Positions 45,136-57,480 of a stretch of 64,000 nt of DNA are shown here, piece by piece. Numbering within the stretch: the stretch's first letter is position 1; every line of letters begins with the position of its first letter. The position numbers and the translations under genes are program-made. The notes beneath the pieces were generated by a model that saw only the letters and a program-made list of their open reading frames with translations, did not search any database and had not been told where the DNA came from. The DNA is from Megalonaias nervosa (Eukaryota > Mollusca > Bivalvia > Unionida > Unionidae), in the NCBI GenBank assembly GCA_016617855.1, contig JAECUM010001713.1:107457-171456 (forward strand). Reading direction: 5' to 3'.

Positions 45136-48100
45136 CTGGAATTCAGTTGTCTCTTATCTTTTGCTTTTTGGCTCCGAGTGCCTCGTTTGATAAGTAGTCA
45201 AGCACACTTTACCCTCTGCTGTCATATTACATGAATTTACAGTCACAGTTGCCCCAACAGTGTGTTTTGGTTGAGAAATTGGGATTGCCGTATTTCATTT
45301 TCATCCCATCATTTTATCATTCTTGTGCTTTTTGTTGATATACTGTATTACACTGCAGTATAAATCCATCTAAAAAATTTTTATGTTTTAATTTTTCATT
45401 CTATATTATTATCATTCACTAATTCTTTCCTGAGAGAATTGAATGTGAATTTTGTATAAAATAATTTCCACACCATAAAGTACCACTGGTAATTTTTTAT
45501 CTTCATTTCCAGAGTTGCACCACTTTTTACAACTGTTGGACACATCAATGCATTTAAATGTTTCTTTGAATATTGCTGTATACAATTGTTTATGGTCTTT
45601 GCAGCAGAAGTTTTGGAGAAAATTAAAGGTCAGTTACATTGGGAATGCCAGTCAAGTTATTTTTCATACTCCTTAGTTTTCCCTTTTTCCTTTTTCTCTT
45701 TCTTTTATTATATGAATGTGAACTTTTGGTCTTTTGGAAGAACTTTGTTGTTGCATGTAATTGTTGTTTATAGATTATATAAAATTAATATAGGTACCAG
45801 CAGGCTGGTGAAACTCTTGATTTCCTTCATTTTAATTTTGTTTTTTTTAAACTTTTGTATGCATTGTATTTTATTTTGGCATGATTTTTTTTTACATCTG
45901 TCCATTTTGGAAAAATTTGTGACAAATGCTGACTGAAAAGGCCAAATATTTAGCTAAGTAATTTTAGGGATGGGGAAGAAGACAATATTTTTGTAACTGA
46001 TGGCATTTATGGACAGCATTGATTCAGATATGTTTTGGTCAGTGACAAATAGGACTTTAACATTGACTTTTACTGTATGGGTTGTTGGGTTGTGTGAATA
46101 AGGACCATCCAAAAGGAATTTGGATGTATGAGGATCCAAATAAAGATAATAATCAACATTTAAAAGTATGTGTAATCATTTCTTAAAAGATTACACCTGA
46201 AACAGTAAGTAATAAAATGCCTACGTGAGCTGTATGACTTGTACTATAATGTTTTATAATGAGGGAAATCTGATTCTTTCATGCTAATTTCAGGCAGGGT
46301 TCATTAAGAATTTTTGTTGATAAAACATTATTTGATTAGGCCACATCAAAGTCAAGTTGCAATTTTTTTTTCCTTTACACTGCCTGAAAATGAATTCTTT
46401 GATGGTTCTGTTGACATTGTTCGAATAACTTGTTGATCAAAAATTGATTAATCCCATTAATTTTTTTCAACTTCATTAAAAAGGAGCTAAATTAGTCCAT
46501 GTCCCATTTCACTAAATGTTTCAAAATCTCATGAATTGGGATTTTAAATTATAACATCTTTGATGAATATTACAGTATAGTTTTGGGAGTTTTTTTTCAT
46601 AGGTTGAGACAGATCTGAAGGATAAACTATAAATATTGAATTTAAATTTCTGTTTTGAGAATTTTTTAATCCTTTACAAAAGAGTTTAAGGATTTCTCAA
46701 ATTTGAGAAAATGCTTCAATCTTCCTCATTGATGATAACAGGACATTTATGGAAAATTGTAGATAATTTGTATTCAAGTCACATTTAGTGAAAATTCATT
46801 TGTTGTCAATTAAGTACTAACTTGGATATTTAACAATGTTAATTTTAAGGAGAAAATTTGAGAAGTTTAGTGAACATGAGGCCTGTCTTGAGAAGTTTAG
46901 TGAACATGAGGCCTGTCTTGTCATGAGGTTTCAGTTGAAATAGTATTTAAGATGGCTGAGTTCTGGGGTTGTTTTTTTTTTAAGTATCAGTTGTATTGTA
47001 GTATACCTGTAGTCCAAAAGACTTTCACAAAGAGTGGCATTGTTGCACCCTGAGTTGATCCATGGGACATTTTCTTATCCCAAACTGTCGGTGTCATCCT
47101 AACATCCACACAGCTTGGCCATCGCAAGGTGGGACATGGGTCCATAGCTGCCCCTTCGATTGCTCAACCAAGGTGCAACATGGCAGAGGGGAAAAAACAA
47201 GTACTACAGCAAGAAGTTTAGACTGGTAATCAGTTTAATTCAGGGTACAATCAATGCTGATTATGCATTGGGGTCTACCATTTATGAGATTGCACGGATA
47301 ATTGTAAAATGAGTGGTTAGTCATTCATTTATACATTTATTCCATGCAAAGAAAGTGGGGCAGCTGTTGAGGTCACCCACAGTTCCATGACCCTTTTTAA
47401 TGGAGTTAATTTTAGTGAGAAAAATAACTGTTATGGACTGGGTACAGTATGTATCTGATGACTAGCCCATGCTTGGAGATAATCTCACCCCCTTATTTAT
47501 AAAAAATTTTGGGAAAAAGTTACCAAGATATCTTTAATGACGAGCCAGAGTTTTTGAGAAATTTATTCGGCTGGCTTTTTGTTCTTATCTTGTGAGAAAT
47601 TATGTAATTAATAAAGGTACATACTGTAAACTGTACTGTAATGATAAGCATAGTTTTAATCATACAGTTAACAAGGTTTTAAAATGGACATATAAACTAT
47701 AACTGACTTTGTATATCATTAGTACTGCATGATAAGCTTGTTTATTAAACCAATAATCTTCCTTCATTTTCTTTTCTTTTCATTGGTTAATGTTGCAGTT
47801 TTACTTGGAAAGCATTTGTTTAACATATTTTTGGCTATTATCCCTGCATGTATTGTTCTGTAACCAAAGTAATTAAGAGGGATAATTCCAGCAACTGGTT
47901 TGTTTCAGTTGCCTGCTTGAGTTACTTCCCTTGCTTAGTACTGGCCAATGCTGACAATTGCCCACAGTTTGTATTTTCTTGAAACTATGTATTATAAGTG
48001 CAAGTTTGTTGGCATAAGCAATTTTTGCAACATTTGAATTAATAATAACTCTTGATAAATATACATAATGTAAATTCCATCACTGTTTTCACTTTTTTTT

Positions 48101-48417
48101 TCGTACATTGAACATCATTATTATCATTCTGTCACTTAATCGATATGTATAGAATATTTATTGTTGCTATGTAAACAGATATAATCTGACAGGATTGAAA
48201 GACATAATTTGTCCCAAGCAGGAATTGAATCAATGCTATGAATAATGGCACCTATTGCCTATCAGCTGCATATTTTATTTAGGAAATCTTCGCTGATTTA
48301 ATGCTGCTTATTCTGACACGGAAAAGACTGATCTTTGTGGAGACTGAGTATGAATTACAAATGATTTAAATAAGCATCCATTACCCACCCCTTCCTGATT
48401 AAGACCCTGTTATTTTT
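45136..48417. other. Intronic stretch with two small repeats
   Basis: A ~31-bp direct duplication (ttgagaagtttagtgaacat, gaggcctgtc) lies at 46858-46920. An imperfect inverted repeat (gttgcaccctgagttga / tgctcaaccaaggtgcaac) bounds 47042-47179. A possible 24-nt microexon at 45605-45628 has an acceptor (gtctttgcag) and donor (gtcagt) in phase 0 but encodes nothing recognisable. Otherwise no feature seen. Confidence 0.5.
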
Positions 48418-48427
48418 TTCTATGTAT

Positions 48428-48649
48428 TAGATGCTTCTCATTCCGCTCCCTGTCCCATCAGGAAGCCTCAATGGTTAAGGTATTGGACTCCTGACTGGAA
48501 GGGTGCTAGTTTGATTCCCACTGTTGGATCAGCTTGTATCAGCTATCATGGTGTGTCCTTGGACAATGCACTTTATTTGCCATGGCACAATATAACCTTT
48601 ATAGTGTTGCTGTTATGTAAAACACCATAAACACTAAACACAAACCTTC
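48428..48649 (+). mobile_element. tRNA-derived SINE, family 3, with 10-bp TSD
   Basis: Head with an A-box-like tcaatggttaaggtattgg and B-box-like ctagtttgattccca. Downstream it carries tgtccttggacaatgcactt, a motif that recurs in several animal SINEs. It ends in acaccataaacactaaacac. Flanked by a perfect duplication ttctatgtat at 48418-48427 and 48650-48659. A single copy in this window. Confidence 0.85.
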
Positions 48650-48911
48650 TTCTATGTATGTCAATTTCCATTGCTGGGTAGGCCTAATATTAGTACTTTG
48701 ATCATTCATTCATTACAGTCCTTTATTCCGGTGTTTTGTTGATTACCTGGTATTCTCATTTCTTCATTATTGCCGAAAGTAAATGATTATAAACTGAGGT
48801 AAATTATTTTATAAGTTTCTTTCATGGTAATCTTGAACAGTTATATATTCATTAAATCAGTTGTTTACCCTGCTTCCCATTCAGTATCATGTACCTTGTC
48901 CATGTGCCTTC

Positions 48912-49125
48912 TGTACTCATTTACAAGTGATATCTAACTGCAAACTGCACCGACCCGAATCTGCTGTTGCATAATGTGCCGGCAGATATGGGTCTGTGAA
49001 GTTTCTTATGAGTAAGCAGTAAAACTAGCAACATAGGCCCTAATCTGCTGGCATATTGTGTGATGCCAGATCAGGTTCTGTGTTGTTCACAACTGGACTT
49101 TATTTTTAAGTGAATGCGTATGGTA
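48912..49125. mobile_element. Double-hairpin MITE, copy 2
   Basis: Same layout as the 55462 and 57481 copies: actgcaaactgcaccgaccc, gcataatgtgccggcagat, ttatgagtaagcagtaaaac and ccagatcaggttctgtgttg blocks. Ends gtactcatttacaagt and aagtgaatgcgtatggta are diverged inverted repeats. Older copy. Confidence 0.8.
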
Positions 49126-50571
49126 ATAATGTACAGCATGTGAAGTAGAGCACTTAAGTCCCTTTACTGCAGTCCAATTTCTCATACTGAATGAGTTCAA
49201 AGAGTTGGAGTTTCTGTTGGGGTTTTTTTCGGTTTTTTTCACACCATTAACTTTGAACAATTGGAATGTAGACCTTTTCAGAGCATGACTTACACGATAT
49301 ATTATTGTAGTATGATTATACGTATTGGGTAAAACAGTCTTGTTAAATTTTACTTAAAATTTGTACTGGTTTGTCAAGTAGCAGTCAAAGGGTAGAAGTC
49401 GAATATAAAAAGTGATTAACTATAGCTTCATTTCATGACTATTTTGAGTCGATTGTTACATGGTCAAGGTCAAGTTGCTCTGACCGCGTTTACAAAACAT
49501 AAATTGATAAAAGTTCTATCCAGTGGTAGAACATGTATTTTTCATATACATAGTGAGAACGTTGGAGGTCACGTGATCACATAGTGACATGTTACCTGAT
49601 ATCTATGTGCACAGCGTTGTGTAATTGACTAAGGGGTGGCTAGTTAAAAGAATTCTGTGTGTCTTTCTAGCTAAAAAAGGGCAAGACCAATGGTCGACTC
49701 AGTGCGAAACTAACATATTTTGACATGATTTGTTGGCCTGCACTGAAAGAACATGTCAAATTATAGTGACCAATACAAATTACTTACATAGCCAACTACT
49801 CAGTAAAATTTATTTATCCTTGAGGCATATGTTAAGATTGTATATAACTTGCCTATGAAGAATCTGATGTTAATAAATCGATTTTTCGCTTTTAGGTTTG
49901 GTTTAATGGTTGAAATCGATATTTATTACGAGGGTAATGTACACTTAACTGACTTGACACTTTGGATCACTCATGAAAAGAACTTAACTGTTGAATTTTA
50001 CTGACTTTCGTTATGGTTTTCTTTCGACTTCAACTCAGTTTATATTGATTGTACAAGTTATAACAACTAAATAATGGACACTGGATGGTTTGCATATAAT
50101 GTGAGGTGTCTTAGATGTCAAAAAAACATTCATGAAAATAAATGACCTTAAATGAATGACATAACACCCTTTAACAGAACAGAACCAGGAATCAGTCTTC
50201 AGCCATGAAGGAGCAAAGCATGCATGTCACAACCCAATTAAAAATATTGTATTATTTTACCACTGGTTTTCTTTCATGATGAGACCCCTTTATATTACTT
50301 AATTTAGAATAAATCAGGAGGCAGAGCTTGAAAACCATACTCTGATTTCCAGATTTTAGAGTACAGCTAATCTCCACTCTCTTCAAATGATACAGTGCAA
50401 ATGTATTTTTACATTGGCAAAGTCAGCAACATTAAATGCAGACAGGAGGGGGATGAAAGAGTCAAGATTAAAATTAAAGCAATAATCCACCAGAATATAA
50501 ACTATAAGCACATTTCATTAATGAATAACCCTAACTCTTGCATCAGCCTTGTAATAATTGATGAAAATGAA
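49126..50571. other. Intronic sequence, no feature seen
   Basis: AT-rich unique sequence; a gtcacgtgatcac palindrome at about 49568 is the only notable motif. Confidence 0.5.
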
Positions 50572-50784
50572 TACCATCTGTATTCACTTATAAGACAAGT
50601 CCAACTGCACAGATCCAGATCTGACGTCACATAAGGTGCCAGCAGATCTGGGTCTATGCGATTTTTTAGGAGTAATAAGTAGAACAAACAACATAGACCT
50701 TGATCTGCAAACCATTATGCTATGACAGATCAGGATCGTTGTTGCTTGCAGTTTGACTCGACTTATAAGTGAGTATATACGGTA
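50572..50784. mobile_element. Double-hairpin MITE, copy 3
   Basis: Ends taccatctgtattcacttat and acttataagtgagtatatac-ggta are inverted. Internal blocks gatccagatctgacgtcac and gccagcagatctgggtctat form the first hairpin; gaccttgatctgcaaacc and gacagatcaggatc form the second. Terminal TA is present on both sides. Confidence 0.88.
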
Positions 50785-51573
50785 CCTTTAGACATTGATA
50801 GAGCAGGGGGAAGGTGATAATGATTCATTAGACGATTTTTGGTTTTATAACTGGAATATGTTACACTGCATTTCTATTTGACATTTAATCATCTGCTTAA
50901 ACAAATTTATATTCAGCTACAAACAGTTAAGAAAGTTTTTATACTTATTTATACCAATAAGAAGAAAAGATCAGTAAAAAATCCACAAGCACAGAATATC
51001 TCACAATATTAATTTCCAATTATTACCAACACAGTTGCATCCAAAATGAATTCACAAATTCAACAGCAACATTTGTCTGCATGTTTCATGATTCCTGGTA
51101 ATTATATGCATGCATGTTAGCTTGTCTGTTGTCAAAGTATCATTCATTTCACTGTTCTGTGCTTTAGTAAGCACCTATATCCAACATAACCAATATCAGA
51201 ATGCTATAATTTACTGGCGCAATGGCCATTCAGGTTGCAAGTTTTTTCATTGAAACTGCAAAATTTTGGGCCTCGTATGATGAATACATAATGGATGTGA
51301 CATGAATACATCTTCATGGGAAGGAGGTCACTGAAAGTATGAGAGCCTAGGCAGCCCATATGTCTTGGCAAAAGGTCAGTTGTTGATTGGTATAGTCGAT
51401 TGCATAATAACATTTGTTGACATAAACAAAAGGAAATGGGTGGAACTTGAAAATATAATACAAGAGATTTAGAGAACCGGCACATGCATTATCTAACTGA
51501 ACCTGGCTTCTCTTACTGTGTCCACCCCTTGGGTTATATTGGATGATGTTTGTGCCCCATTATATATATATAT
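50785..51573. other. Intronic sequence, no feature seen
   Basis: Unique AT-rich sequence ending in a short (TA)n run at 51561-51573. Confidence 0.5.
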
Positions 51574-51887
51574 AAAAATGCAATAAACTGACGATGAACA
51601 GTGCAAAACTAGTATCTAACTAGCCTGAGCGCTTTCAACTCATAATGAGTCTTTCTTTAGGCTGGTTGAGACATAATACATTTATAGGCTGGTTGAGACA
51701 TAATACATTTAAAGGTTTAATTCATGTAGAAACAGCCATGTAGAGTTTTGCAACGGTTTTTGGGTTTTATTTGTTTGTTTTTTCTCTGTTTTGTATATGC
51801 CTTTGAAAAAGACTCATTAAGAGTCGAAAGTGCTCAGGCTAGTTAGATACTAGTTTTGCACTGTTCGTCATCAGTTTATTGCATTTA
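51574..51887. mobile_element. Foldback element with ~80-bp arms
   Basis: Left arm 51574-51655 (aaatgcaataaactgacgat, gaacagtgcaaaactagtat, ctaactagcctgagcgcttt) is the near-perfect complement of the right arm 51807-51887, with only a few mismatches. A ~150-bp spacer contains a 25-bp direct repeat (ggctggttgagacataatac). No coding capacity. Likely a foldback or MITE-type element that would form a long stable hairpin in RNA. Confidence 0.85.
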
Positions 51888-51966
51888 TCTCAATCAATTC
51901 CTGACACGTGATCCCTTGCTGGATCCAGTGCGCTTGAAAGGGCTGTTATTCGCCATATGATTTGTA

Positions 51967-51969
<3 letters not shown>

Positions 51970-52013
<44 letters not shown>
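51970..52013. repeat. (TA)n microsatellite
   Basis: TA run of about 44 bp followed by a short GT-rich run. Confidence 0.96.
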
Positions 52014-52015
<2 letters not shown>

Positions 52016-52204
52016 TGTGTGTGTGTTTGTGTGACTTCTGATTAAGAAAAATAACAATTTTGCTTGAATTTGTTCATATGCTGATTTTCATTGCTAACGT
52101 TTATAGGGTCTTCTGAAATAATGGGAATAATAATGGATATCATTTTTTGGAAGAGCTGAACATTTTAACATGTAATTCTACACAAATCTTTTTGTAATCT
52201 ACAA

Positions 52205-52342
52205 ATGTGCCATGCAGGCCACCTGTATTAAGCAGTCAGCTGTCTTTAACAGCCACTTGTTGCAGATCAATTACTTTAGAAATTACCCTGTAATGAGCAA
52301 AAAACATGTCTTATGATATCTTCTGAGACAGGTTTGACTGTA
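52205..52342. mobile_element. Possible old TIR-element remnant
   Basis: Ends in gagacaggtttgactgta, the outward end typical of TA-target pogo/Tigger-like elements. A ccacctgtattaagcagtca segment near the left is a weak partner. Diverged, no target duplication checked by eye. Confidence 0.35.
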
Positions 52343-53289
52343 GTTACAACTGTGCTAAAATTTGAAAAACTTTCTTTTTAAATAAATTTAGCTAAAAGTT
52401 TTCAGAGATATAAAATAATTTTGTGCATGAGTTTAATATTGATATAAGAAAGAAGTTAATATGAAATAGATAATGCCTAGAAGAAAAAAATTAGTGCAAT
52501 TTTGGACATGCAAGTACTGATTGAAATATATTTTTTATTGATTGATTCTTCACAAAACTGAAGCAGAAGAATGTGCAAGAACAAAAACATATGCATGATG
52601 TTAGGTGCATAGCAAATGTCCACATTTGCCACCTATGCAAAAAAAATGTTTCTTCATTACTTCAAATATTAATATCTTTCATTAATGTTGTACATATATT
52701 TAAGGTCATGAGTTCATATAAAGAAAAGTTATTTTTCTTTGCTTTAATAAATGTTGTATAATCAGCTGAAGTACTCAATATGGAGTACTCAATTATTAAA
52801 GAAAATAGAAACCCGATACAGAAGTGTTTAAACTCATCCACTGAGAAGAGATACACATTAGCAGAAGTGCTTGCTTCACAATTGGGGGCCTCTTTCTGCA
52901 TTTGGTAATATTTGTTGTTTATTCATTAATTAATTAGAGTGGTATTCAGCCATGTAATGCACAGGCAGATCTATCATTGCTTAACACACTGGCAGATCTG
53001 GGTCTTCACTGTCGATTATAATAATTAGGTTTAGTGATATTATTGTATATCACCATCATGATGTATCATCATCAGATTCATTGAAATGACGATATCAATA
53101 AAAAATACAAATATACAATATATATAGTTGATACCCCTCCCCATCCGAGACCTACATAAATTCACTTCATTACAGAGTACTGGTACAGAGTAGCATATTT
53201 ATAATAATTACTATGAAAGTGAGCTGTGATATAGCTGAGGCCCCCATATACAGGGGCGAATTATTCATAGTATTACTCTTACATAATGA
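52343..53289. other. Intronic sequence with a MITE scrap
   Basis: A fragment of the double-hairpin MITE (gtaatgcacaggcagatct, actggcagatctgggtctt) lies at about 52945-53010. Otherwise nothing recognised. Confidence 0.6.
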
Positions 53290-53616
53290 CGGCTCTGGTG
53301 GTCTGGTTGTTAGAGCGTCCACCTCAGATGAGGGAGGTCATGGGTTCAAAACCCAGCCAAGTCATACCAAAGACTTATAAAAATGGTACTAACAGCTGCC
53401 TCGCAAGGTGCTCAGCATTAAGAGTCAGTGTTAGGACTGCTCTGCCTGGTGTCAGAATAATGTGACTGGGTGGGATATCATGCTACATGTCTGCGGTGTG
53501 ATGCCTCAGTGCTAGACATCACTATAAACCGCCACATTGCCAACATCGTAGCGATATGACTGAAATTTTTTTAAAGCTACATTAAAAATCCAAATCACTC
53601 ACAAACACACACACAC
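53290..53616 (+). mobile_element. tRNA-derived SINE, family 2 (plus-strand copy)
   Basis: A-box-like tggtctggttgttagagcg, B-box gggttcaaaacccag, body with gctcagcattaagagtcagt and tcgtagcgatatgactgaaa, and a CA-rich tail. Aligns over its length with the minus-strand copy at 6812-7124. Confidence 0.92.
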
Positions 53617-55214
53617 TGTTATGGGATCCATGACCATGCCCTCCTTATAAAGGAGTCCATGTTATACAGATACTGTATAGTGAGGGCCTGCTCTATTTAG
53701 AAATCTTGAAAAAGCAGATCCACCAAAAAAATTTTTATTTCTCTTAAACTATTCAATTAAGACTGATTCAGTACAACTTCATACCATATTGGTTCATGTA
53801 AAAATATGTTCCTGACTGCAGTCAGTGAAGACTCAAATGTGCTATTAAAGAATGTGTCTTCAAATTATAAGTAGAAATAACATAAGAATAAACACCAATT
53901 ACTAATGCCCTCCCCCAACCCTTTACAATTGGGTGAGACATGTATGTGAGTTAATATGGTAAGGAAATAAAAGAAATGTAGGTAAAAAATATTCCTGTCA
54001 TGATTTTTCATTTGTTTGATGTTTTGACTACACTATCATTAATCAGATATATATATCATGAACAAGTAAGAATGAATGTATCAGAGGCAGCACAAAATGC
54101 ATACTCACAGAATCAATAACAAACTAAGCATTCAGATGACAAAAAAAAGAGTTTGTGGTCTATACTAAATTGATGGATAGCAAGAAGAGATATTTGATGG
54201 CAGAAAAGCATTTTCCTATTTTCCTGGTTTTCCATGGGTTTGGCATAGGATAATGTCCATTTTTAATGTCTGTATTCATCATACAAGTAAAAGGAAATCG
54301 AGTGCAGTTTTGAGTACTTAGATATCCATTTGTTCACAAATTATCATGAAACCTGCTGAGAAAACATCAATCAGGTTTGCAGGAGAAAAGAATTCAAATC
54401 GCAAACATCCATAATTAAAAAAGCTTAGTTCCTGGTCATGTAAATTCCTTTCTCCATATGGCAGCACCCATCATCGAACTAAACTAACATTCCTGGTCTA
54501 TTCATATCCTGGATTATTTCAAAAGTCTTTTGTTCAAACAGAGATGCAGGTCTTCTATCAACATCACAGGGGGAAAACCTCAAATAGAACCAATCATGAC
54601 AGTTCTCAACAACCTTTATGGTGTTGGTCCATAATGCACCTTTATGTAACAGCCATTTATGGTCCCCTAAAATACTAGAACAGACTGTCCTCTCTTTGGC
54701 ATGGCCCCTAGGGGCACTAATCCCCTCTTGAAGTCCATCTTATGACGTTCACACTGAAGAGCAAGGCAGGGTATTATTGTTGTCAGGCTAGGAATGCTTA
54801 TTGTAATTGACAAGCATTACACAGGCAACCTCTATCATCTTTTACAGCTTAATTTTGTCTTCCATCTTTTTACCATATATCTGCCAATAAGTGTTGAGTG
54901 GTATTTCAAGAGTCTAAAATATTTTGATTATCGAAACAATTTTAAATATGTGATGCATGCTACTCCAGTCTGTCTCATTGTTTACAAAATTTTTTGCTGA
55001 AATAAACAATCCCTCAGTAGAACACTGTTGGGACCAACATTTTGGTTGTTTTACAGGAGTGTCCAGTATAAAGAGGTACGATTGCCGTTGGTTCCAAATT
55101 GTGGTCAGAGTATACAAGAATCCAGATCTTGAAGAAACTACTTCAGGGAAGTTTACTGTGTATCTGTGATGGACAACTTAGCATTTCGATTGGTTGGTGG
55201 GACAACTAAGCATT
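53617..55214. other. Intronic sequence, no feature seen
   Basis: About 1.6 kb of AT-rich unique sequence. Nothing recognised. Confidence 0.5.
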
Positions 55215-55396
55215 TTGATTGGTTGGTTGGTTTTTAACAGAATTTTCAATATATTATTGACTATGTCATACAGAGAAAATGGGAGCTGTCTTTCCCATGG
55301 ATACACTGAGGCAGCCAATTTGAGTTGGTAGATGTCAAACCCGCAACCTTTGGATTATGTGGCCAGTGCTCATCCAGCTGAGCTACTGTGACTCCA
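55215..55396 (-). mobile_element. tRNA-derived SINE, family 4 (minus strand)
   Basis: On the minus strand from 55396 the head reads agtagctcagctggatgagc (A box) and gttgcgggtttgacatctac (B box), then a short body running to about 55215. Single copy here. The tRNA-like head is clear; the 3' end is uncertain. Confidence 0.75.
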
Positions 55397-55461
55397 TGGG
55401 TATTTTGAGGGACTTCAAATTGCTGATTAAGTTTATGTGGAGATCTTCATAATTAACAATG

Positions 55462-55687
55462 GTGGTGGTGGCGAATACTCGTTTATAAGTCGAGTCATTC
55501 TGGAAACAACAAAGATCCTGATCTTCCGTAGCATAATGCACCTGCAGATCAGGGTCAATGCTGTTTGTTATACTGATTACTCCTAACAAACTGCACAGAC
55601 CCAGATCTGCCTGCGCATTATGCGATGGCAGATCTGGGTCTGTGCAGTTTGCAGTTGGACTTGCCTTATAAGCAGGTACATATGGTA
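55462..55687. mobile_element. Double-hairpin MITE, copy 4
   Basis: Contains a perfect 24-bp hairpin: arm 55588-55611 (aaactgcacagacccagatc...) pairs with 55627-55650 around a 15-nt loop. A second, weaker hairpin is formed around gatcctgatcttccgtagca and cctgcagatcagggtc. The left end (actcgtttataagtcgagtc) is degraded; the right end is gccttataagcaggtacata-tggta. Confidence 0.9.
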
Positions 55688-57037
55688 TGACAGTGGCACA
55701 GCTGCTGGATGTGATTATGATGATGACAATGAAAATAGTTACCAATAACAATGCTTAAAATGGTAATAATTCTGTAGGTTGATACACAGGGCAACCACTT
55801 AGCCAACCTTTATTGCCTTAATGGTGTTTAGTTACTTACTACACTGAATGAGTAGTGTCATTAGATGGTGAATGTAGGAAAGAGATATTATAGTGACCTT
55901 GCATTTATCAAATCTGATGAATTTGTATGAATATATTCATTTTCAAAATGGTTGGGAACATAGAAATGGAATTATTTGGCATATCATCTCCCCCCCCCTT
56001 TTATCTCTCTCTCTTTTTTTGCCATCACTTCATTACCAATACAACTGGGCAGATCTGGGGCATCATTTACACATTGTAGCCATCTGGTCATTTCATTGTC
56101 AGTTACTACCATTATTTGTGTCTCAGACTTCTATGCTTTAGCTTGTCAAGAAACCCTTGCCTTATCTTTTTGAGGCAAATTTTAAGTGACCATATAATTT
56201 GATTTTGTGATTGTTATGAAGGCATTTATGTTTTGAGGAATTTCTACCTTCAGGGCATGAGACGATTGAAAATTTTACAGCTGAAGGAATTATTTAAGAT
56301 ACTTCATTATCCAGTAATTTCTTTGGAAAGTAAAGACAGTGCTTTAGGCTGTATATTAAAATGGACACAGTTGATCAACTTCCATATAGATGATCCTCAA
56401 AGTCCATGTTCCAGTGTTTCAGTTTGGGGGGGGGGGAATAGTTGAGCACAAAAATTATAATTTAGTAAAAATAAAGAAGTATTATGAATCTCAAAATTGT
56501 CACAAGCATATAAATTTCAGATTTAAAGAGACAACTAAAATTTGTAAAATTGTTTTAACAAAATAGGTTATACAGTGTGCTGCTTCTTACCAGTGACAGA
56601 ATTGTAATATTGTTAGGTCTCACATGTGTTAAATTTACCAGATGTTCTCACATTTAATAACCCTAGAATGTTCTAATTTGTGTTTTTCCTTACTGAAGGC
56701 CAAAATGCTGTTAATGGGAATTTTACTTCCTGGGTCTTTATTGACTGAGATCTGCAATCCCATTCAACTCCCAAAAACTTATCTCCATGTGTAATTAACC
56801 CTGCTTTTTCTTGAGCCCACCATGTTGGATGCTTTATATTGTGATTACTTTAGTATCCATGCACATGTCCATCTGTCCATTTGTTCATCCACATCCTTGA
56901 TTAACCTCAGTGTTAAAGTTTGAGATTAACATTGAAATTAAAAATTTTACTTTGTGAAATAAGGTGGATGGACAAAAAGAGGTCTGTAAGTACGGCGTGT
57001 CATCATAATTAGCCTGATTATTGACTGTTATGAAACT
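55688..57037. other. Intronic sequence, no feature seen
   Basis: AT-rich unique sequence with a G8-9 run near 56426. Nothing recognised. Confidence 0.5.
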
Positions 57038-57053
57038 ATAGGAAAATCTGCAG

Positions 57054-57310
57054 GGGCCCCAAGTGGCCAAGTGGTCTAAAGTGCTCACTGTTACACTGTT
57101 ACGGATCACTGCTGCCTCACTTCTGTCTGCATGGGTTCGAATCTCGGGCTCAGTCAATGTGGGTACATGAGAAAGCTTGCCAGCAGCTTCTTGTGGGTTG
57201 GTGGTTCGTTTCGGGTTTTTTCTGGGTTCTTCCTCCACCATTGATACTGGCTGCCATGTATAGACTATCTTGTGCTGAAAAATGGCATTAAACCCTACAA
57301 CAACAACAAC
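57054..57310 (+). mobile_element. SINE family 1, full-length copy with TSD
   Basis: Head ccccaagtggccaagtggtc, B box gggttcgaatctcgg, body and (CAA)n tail as in the 13264 copy. Flanked by ataggaaaatctgcag (57038-57053) and ataggaaagtctgcag (57311-57326), a 16-bp duplication with one mismatch. A tandem duplication of cactgtta is seen in the head. Confidence 0.95.
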
Positions 57311-57480
57311 ATAGGAAAGTCTGCAGATGCAAAATTCTAACTGCTTGGTTGCACCATTTGCTGAGATTACTTTGTGTCTTGTACTGTATGCACCAAAACG
57401 TAAGTTTATTAATTATATAAGTGGAGATAACTCGTTGTCATGCTAAATCGCATGGCAGTTTCAGTCAGTCCAAAGGTTAT

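Noticed and set aside
45605..45628. 24-nt microexon continuing the PTB domain (QKFWRKLK)
   Set aside because: Splice signals and phase fit, but the residues do not match the family and such short matches arise by chance in 32 kb. Transcript evidence would decide.
56233..56445. Open frame with MRRLKILQLKELFKILHYP as a possible exon
   Set aside because: No matching acceptor/donor pair in frame with the PTB exons, and no similarity to the expected PTB sequence.
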